Positions 58,370 through 64,000 of a stretch of 64,000 nucleotides of DNA are shown here, one piece after another. Below the pieces are notes generated by a model, which saw nothing but the letters and a program-made list of their open reading frames with translations, did not search any database and had not been told where the DNA came from. This stretch comes from Helicoverpa zea (lineage: Eukaryota; Arthropoda; Insecta; Lepidoptera; Noctuidae), in the NCBI RefSeq assembly GCF_022581195.2, contig NC_061464.1, positions 11,633,254-11,697,253 on the forward strand. Reading direction: 5' to 3'. The position numbers and the translations under genes were made by a program. The number at the start of each line of letters is the position of its first letter. Within the stretch, counting starts at the first letter, position 1.

Positions 58370-61154
58370 CTAGCTGTTGCCCGCAACTTCGTCTGCGTGG
58401 GCAATATAGAATCGTCAAAATACTACTTATCCCGTAGGTGCATTCTTTCACGTGACAGTATAATTAGGATTAGCACTTAGCAGTCGCATAGATTCATTGA
58501 TCAAGGTTGTGTTGTGGATGTGACCATTTATCTAAACAAAAGAAGTAAAGTTTGTGTCGTTGTTCAGCCAATTTGGAAAATTATTACGTATGGTGCGTAA
58601 GTAATTTTCACAGGAAACAGCTATAATCTATGTCTACATGCTTTGAGTCTGACAAAGCTGTCATTTGTACATTTTCTGCAGCTGCTGCGACTAATCAGAA
58701 GCCAGAAAGTCTGTCAGTCTTACCATAATATGGATATCGTCTTGTGTAGTTGACTGGATTGTAGATAGGTAGTCGCTCCAAGCAAAATATTGGTACTCAA
58801 ACAGATTCGGTGACTGGAAGCCAACACCAACATAGTTGGGGAATAGCTGGATGGATGATAAAATGAGTCATCATCATCAGCAGGCGCATAGGGTAGGATA
58901 GTTTCACTTACTCATGGTAAGGCTGACCCCACATTAGGCGTGCGTGATCCTCGGGCGTGTGAGTAGCGCGGGCGTCGCGAGCGCGCTGCGTGAACGTCGC
59001 GTTTTGCTGCTCAGCGGCATGTGTGAAAAGTGCAAGCGACGCGCTCGCGGCGAGCACGCGGCGCTCGAGTTGCGTTCTTACCCCTTCGCCCGCTATCCCC
59101 GCCGCCCGCTAAACGCCTTAGCAGTTAAACGTCAAGGAGAGCGGCGCGTGCGCGCCGCGAGCGCGCTGCCAGCGCCGCCGCCGCAGGGCAGCAAAACGTG
59201 ACGCTCACGCAACGCGCTCGCGACGCACGTGCGGCGCCCGCGTTACTCACACGCCCGAGGATCGCGCACGCCTAATGTGGGGGAGGCCTAAGCCGGGACT
59301 CCACCGAAATGTTTGCATTAGTTCACGAATAGGCAAAATGTACGTATCTGTGACAGTCCACTTCATGTGTTCGTACTTGAAACCTGCAGTTTTGCCAAGA
59401 TTTTCAGAATGTACGCTCGCAATTTGTCATTTCTTGGTGGAGCCAGCAAATCAAAAGAAACATAAATGTTGTATACTGTGCGTCACTACCGCACACCGGG
59501 AAAATTTCGCTCTTGCGGAGGACGTTTATATACCATATTTTGTGTCACACGTAAACAGGACGACAGTAAGTATCCACCGAAACACTTTCAAAGATCTGAT
59601 GAACGAACAAATCAGACCTGACTTGGTCACCTGGGGCCAATCAGAGCTCTATGAAGCGATCATACGCTTTGGCTCCTACTGTTATTGTGGTTTCTGAAAA
59701 TTTATTCACCTCATTCAACGATGAATGTAATTCTGATGGTACTATTAAGAACACTTGCTTAGCGCAGAAGCTGACGTTGGCAGGCCGACTCTTTTGACTT
59801 CTCGAATAGGATACCATTGGTTTTTGTGCAATGCACACCTGCAATGCATGCTGGATTAGGATAGGATATAGGTGGATAGGATTTGCAACAGAGAACAATT
59901 CTGCTTTTGTGATTGAATGACATCAAACGTAGTTTTATATAAAAGGTGTTTTTTTAGACTTGGCTCGGGTCTTACTGAGACTGTTCGTAATCGTGAACAG
60001 TGTATTTGCGATCAGAAGTTGAAAGTAAGCATGTCTCTGGTATGCGGCGCGTAATTTGTACGTTTTCAGATGCATAAAGCATTTCTTATCTGCACTTTGT
60101 ATCTGGGCTTGTTTTTAAAGCTACAGAATCCTACATTACCTTCCTCACGCTTAGCAGCGCTTGCTAGAGATAGATCCTCATTTCTTCTAGGATTAAGTTT
60201 ACATATTTTGCATCAGAAAAAATAATTAAGGTCTACTTAATACTACTCACTCAAAGTAATTTGTTTTAAGGCCACCACATTAGTGGAAGATAAGCTAAAC
60301 TATGTTTATGAAAAAATCCTGATATGAACCCCATCTGTAACTTTAAATGATAATTAATTGTTCCACTAAAGTCATCATTTTTGACATAATGTTCAAAAAA
60401 TAATTTAGATGGCACCGTTTTAAATTTGGCTGAGAACTATTAATTTTCTTTTCATCAAGGTAATAATTATAGTTGGATTTTGATGTGGCACGGCAAACTG
60501 ACAAACACTATTGAAATGTCTATCGAAAAATTACACTACGTGTTAAAATATGGTGAATTACGGAAAATACACAACTCCATCTGTTGAAATAATAATCCTC
60601 TATAAAGAATGTATGGTAATATTGTCATTTACCACCTCGCTCCTTTGACAAAGTTGATGATTTTATTTACCATAGATGGAGCTACTTTAACCTTGGCTAA
60701 ACATCATAACAATTTGTCATATTTTTTTTTCTTCCGAAGTTACTTATAAAGGTGTGATTTTCTGTGTTAAGATTAATAATAGGCCGATCAACTAATATAA
60801 GTACAACATTCAAATGTACAGTTTTGACAAATAGATTGCGTGTCGTAATATTTTACATCTTGAATTCACAAAATTAATCATATCTTTTGATAGAGTGAAT
60901 CGATTTCGATGAAACAAAATCTAAGTAATACCCCAAGTTACGTAGATTTTTTGTATATAAGCATTGTCTGCATTTAATTCGTAGATTTTACGTGAATCCC
61001 GAACAAACAAACAGATAAACAGACAAACAGACAAAAATGACAAAAATGATGGAAATGGGTTCTGTTAGTTATCCTTTAACATGCTGGCTATTTTTTTTGT
61101 CAATTTCTTCAATGTACAAAAATTACTTTTCTACAGATTTATTATATGTATAGA
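58370..61154 (-). mobile_element. Helitron copy C, non-autonomous, full length (2.79 kb)
   Basis: CTAG is at 58370-58373 and the TC end at 61153-61154, with A|T insertion flanks. It differs from copy B by scattered substitutions and a 38-bp deletion near 60085, flanked in copy B by CATTT repeats (microhomology). The nested MITE is at 58921-59288. Confidence 0.88.
58921..59288 (+). mobile_element. GC-rich palindromic MITE nested in Helitron C
   Basis: Same as the copy in Helitron B, with TAA at 58918-58920 and 59289-59291. It differs by a few bases. Confidence 0.78.
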
Positions 61155-62070
61155 TTATACCTACGCCTACGTCTTTTCTTTCTGCTGGTAAAAAGGAATT
61201 ATCAGAAAACCTACAGGGCTTATTTCGATGAAGTTGAGAATAGAGGAATAAATATACCTACCTGAGTGCTTACACGGAGCAACGGTTTGTCTGAATAAAC
61301 ATCGAAATATTGTATTACACTTTCTGGTTTAATCCTTATAATCTCTGGTTTAATAGTGATGTCGGTACAATAAATAGGTTGCTCTGTCTGTCCGTCCAGC
61401 ACTCCAAAACTACTAAGCCGATTTAAATGTTTGATACATAGATAGCTTAGAGGAAAGATAATATTTCAGTATTCCATTGCTCTTTACACACTGTCTACGT
61501 CTCTTTTCTTTCATTTTTCTTTCGCAGGTATGCTGGAAGAGATTTCTTTAGAAATAAGCATTACCGCCTACCTTTGTAAATTCTTTCTTGCCTGTCTTCT
61601 TTCTTTATTATGTGTGTGTACAAAAATTTAAAATAAAATAAAATAAATAAAATAATGATTAGATCTTACTTCCCAAAATTGTAATTAAATTCTAAATGAC
61701 TTTTAGCTTTCCTAAATCTCAAGATAGTTTGAACTAGAGCGAATTAAAAATAGCCATTTTAATGAAGAAAACATTAATTTCGACTAGCTAAATAAGACTC
61801 TTTATGAAACAAGTGGTGCTGTTAAAGTGCAGTAAAACGACTTAGTTCTGGAACCCGAGAGTAAATTGCATTAGCCTCGGACGCTGCAGGTAAGTGCATC
61901 TAATTGTTGCATCTGTGACACTATTTTATTGCGAACAGTTTTTAGTTTTGAAGTAGTTTTCTTTGAAAGATTTTGTTGCAATTAGAGTGCGTTTTTTAAG
62001 AAAGTGTTACTAGGTGACCAATTAGTTTTCGGACACGCTTTGTTTTGAGAATGACCCTCTAACCCGACCC
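61155..62070. other. Spacer between head-to-head Helitrons C and D
   Basis: A Helitron-core phrase (tccaaaactactaagccgat) is near 61404 and (AAAT)n near 61632. No gene. Confidence 0.5.
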
Positions 62071-62178
62071 GGGTTGCTTAGACTGGTTGCCAGTCTTTCT
62101 GCCTTCTGACCATCTTCTGACCATCCATAACGACTGCCAAAGTTGTTCAAATGACGGCCGCTCCGAATACTGAGTTAC
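62071..62178 (-). mobile_element. SINE-2 fragment, diverged
   Basis: agactggttgccagtctttc, a duplicated tctgaccat, then aacgactgccaaagttgttc. Only the middle of the SINE-2 body remains. Confidence 0.55.
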
Positions 62179-62741
62179 TCGTCATGACAAGATCACTACA
62201 AGACTATAATGGCCAGCTTCAACGGTTACTGGTAAGTCTCTGAACGTCTGAAGTCCTATCACGAACTTATCTGACAGATAAACTAAAACTTTTTGTTTCA
62301 CAGGTCTCGTATATCTGGCACTTTATCGGTAACCAGTAAAACCATAGTAACGCTTTCATTGTAATTCACCTTATCTGTATAACGCTGCGTTCACACTGAA
62401 CATCTATGTACATATACATATTTAAGCCGAATCTTCAACCCGAACGCACGTGGAAACTCATACATATAGATTATAATTTATATTGTGACAACCTTATACT
62501 GCAGAAGTCAGATGGACGTCTAGTGAACGTATAGTGTAGAATGACCTTTAGTATTGAGATAAATTATTGTTGGTGACCGATACGTAAATTAAAAAAGTTG
62601 CTACTTAGTTATAAAAACTTAGGTTTTTGCCGTTTTTATAACTGAGTAGATTTTTTTGGCTTATGTTTAACTGATCAGCAGATATAGTAACTAATAGCAG
62701 ACAAAAATAGTAAATGATCACCAATAAAACTCGCATTTTAA

Positions 62742-63198
62742 GGCGACGAATTGGTCAACAATAATTCCATAACCGGCACGCGCATCTAAGGCGCCAAAAG
62801 GGGTCGGAGCGTCTGAGCGGGGCGAGGATAACAATACGCGCGCTAGCTTATAAGTAAAAGTCGTAAGCGACAAAATGGTTTTGTAATTTTATTATTTAGA
62901 AATGATAATTTGATAAAAATTCCTTCTACAATTTTAAAGAGTATGTACATACTCAACTACTAAAAAAGTTAAGAGGCTTAAATCGGTCCCGTTTGCCCAT
63001 AATATGTGAATCTCTTTTTAAAAAGAGGTATGTTTGATATATTTTTCTCTGTTATAAAAGTTACTTAATCATGTTTCTACGTCTAACAAAATAAGGTTTA
63101 TATCATGAACTTCCGGGTAACCAAGTTGTATTTCGACCCGTTTTGTATTTACTGAGAAAAAATGAGATCCTTGGCGCCAAAAATTCCAATTCGTCCTC
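62742..63198. mobile_element. TTAA-flanked MITE abutting Helitron D (457 bp)
   Basis: TTAA lies at 62738-62741 and 63199-63202. Ends are ggcgacgaattgg and, inverted, gaggacgaattgg, each followed by a ggcgcc subterminal site. A TTAA target is used by piggyBac and a few other superfamilies; the ends do not let me choose. There is no coding frame. Confidence 0.62.
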
Positions 63199-63202
63199 TT
63201 AA

Positions 63203-64000
63203 TCTATACATATAATAAATCTGTAGAAAAGTAATTTTTGTACATTGAAGAAATTGACAAAAAAAATAGCCAGCATGTTAAAGGATAACTAACAGAACCC
63301 ATTTCCATCATTTTTGTCATTTTTGTCTGTTTGTCTGTTTATCTGTTTGTTTGTTCGGGATTCACGTAAAATCTACGAATTAAATGCAGACAATGCTTAT
63401 ATACAAAAAATCTACGTAACTTGGGGTATTACTTAGATTTTGTTTCATCGAAATCGATTCACTCTATCAAAAGATATGATTAATTTTGTGAATTCAAGAT
63501 GTAAAATATTACGACACGCAATCTATTTGTCAAAACTGTACATTTGAATGTTGTACTTATATTAGTTGATCGGCCTATTATTAATCTTAACACAGAAAAT
63601 CACACCTTTATAAGTAACTTCGGAAGAAAAAAAAATATGACAAATTGTTATGATGTTTAGCCAAGGTTAAAGTAGCTCCATCTATGGTAAATAAAATCAT
63701 CAACTTTGTCAAAGGAGCGAGGTGGTAAATGACAATATTACCATACATTCTTTATAGAGGATTATTATTTCAACAGATGGAGTTGTGTATTTTCCGTAAT
63801 TCACCATATTTTAACACGTAGTGTAATTTTTCGATAGACATTTCAATAGTGTTTGTCAGTTTGCCGTGCCACATCAAAATCCAACTATAATTATTACCTT
63901 GATGAAAAGAAAATTAATAGTTCTCAGCCAAATTTAAAACGGTGCCATCTAAATTATTTTTTGAACATTATGTCAAAAATGATGACTTTAGTGGAACAAT
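63203..64000 (+). mobile_element. Helitron copy D, 5' part, cut by window end
   Basis: Starts TCTATACATATAATAAATCTG directly after a TTAA and matches the first ~800 bp of copies B and C in the opposite orientation. It includes the segment that copy A lacks (after 63975). The 3' end lies outside the window. Confidence 0.85.

Overview
This is eukaryotic, AT-rich nuclear DNA from a moth, most likely Noctuidae. The evidence is one well-formed neuropeptide gene with introns, the allatostatin-A (FGLamide) precursor, whose peptides are of the noctuid/Helicoverpa type. Around it are lepidopteran mobile elements: Helitrons with TC...CTAG ends, (GACA)n-bearing Lep1-type Helitrons, tRNA-derived SINEs and 5'-truncated LINEs. 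I see no prokaryotic, viral or organellar features and no CRISPR array. The family names Lep1, HaSE-like, R1-like and PIF/Harbinger-like come from memory of hallmarks, not from a search.

Layout. 1-8.7 kb is intergenic: a small GC-rich MITE, a composite element with four copies of one inverted motif and a broken acidic ORF (3.4-4.5 kb), a foldback element (5.7-6.0 kb) and a SINE (7.7-8.0 kb). 8.7-11.5 kb is Helitron copy A. 11.5-19.4 kb holds a 61-bp hairpin, a small MITE, two Lep1-type Helitrons and an R1-like LINE scrap inside an AT-rich inverted-repeat element. 19.5-22.3 kb is Helitron copy B. 22.8-45 kb is a gene desert with SINE pieces, an RTE-like repeat, a LINE fragment with clear target-site duplications (35.06-35.61 kb) and a LINE reverse-transcriptase tail (38.9-40.0 kb). 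45.16-46.68 kb is the AstA gene. 47-55 kb is again repeat-dotted desert. 55.5-57.4 kb is a larger LINE fragment with a 329-residue RT piece. 58.4-61.2 kb is Helitron copy C. 62.7-63.2 kb is a TTAA-flanked MITE that directly abuts Helitron copy D, which runs off the window end.

How it fits together. The only gene I regard as functional is AstA, on the + strand in three coding exons. It encodes a secreted 228-residue precursor with nine FGL-G-KR peptide units. Its first intron records an insertion history: one SINE landed inside an older SINE tail with an exact 14-bp target duplication. The most notable feature outside the gene is the ~2.8-kb non-autonomous Helitron family. It has three full copies and one partial in 64 kb, two on each strand, all inserted between A and T. 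Each full copy carries the same nested GC-rich MITE flanked by TAA and a diverged SINE 3' body, so those were acquired before the family spread.
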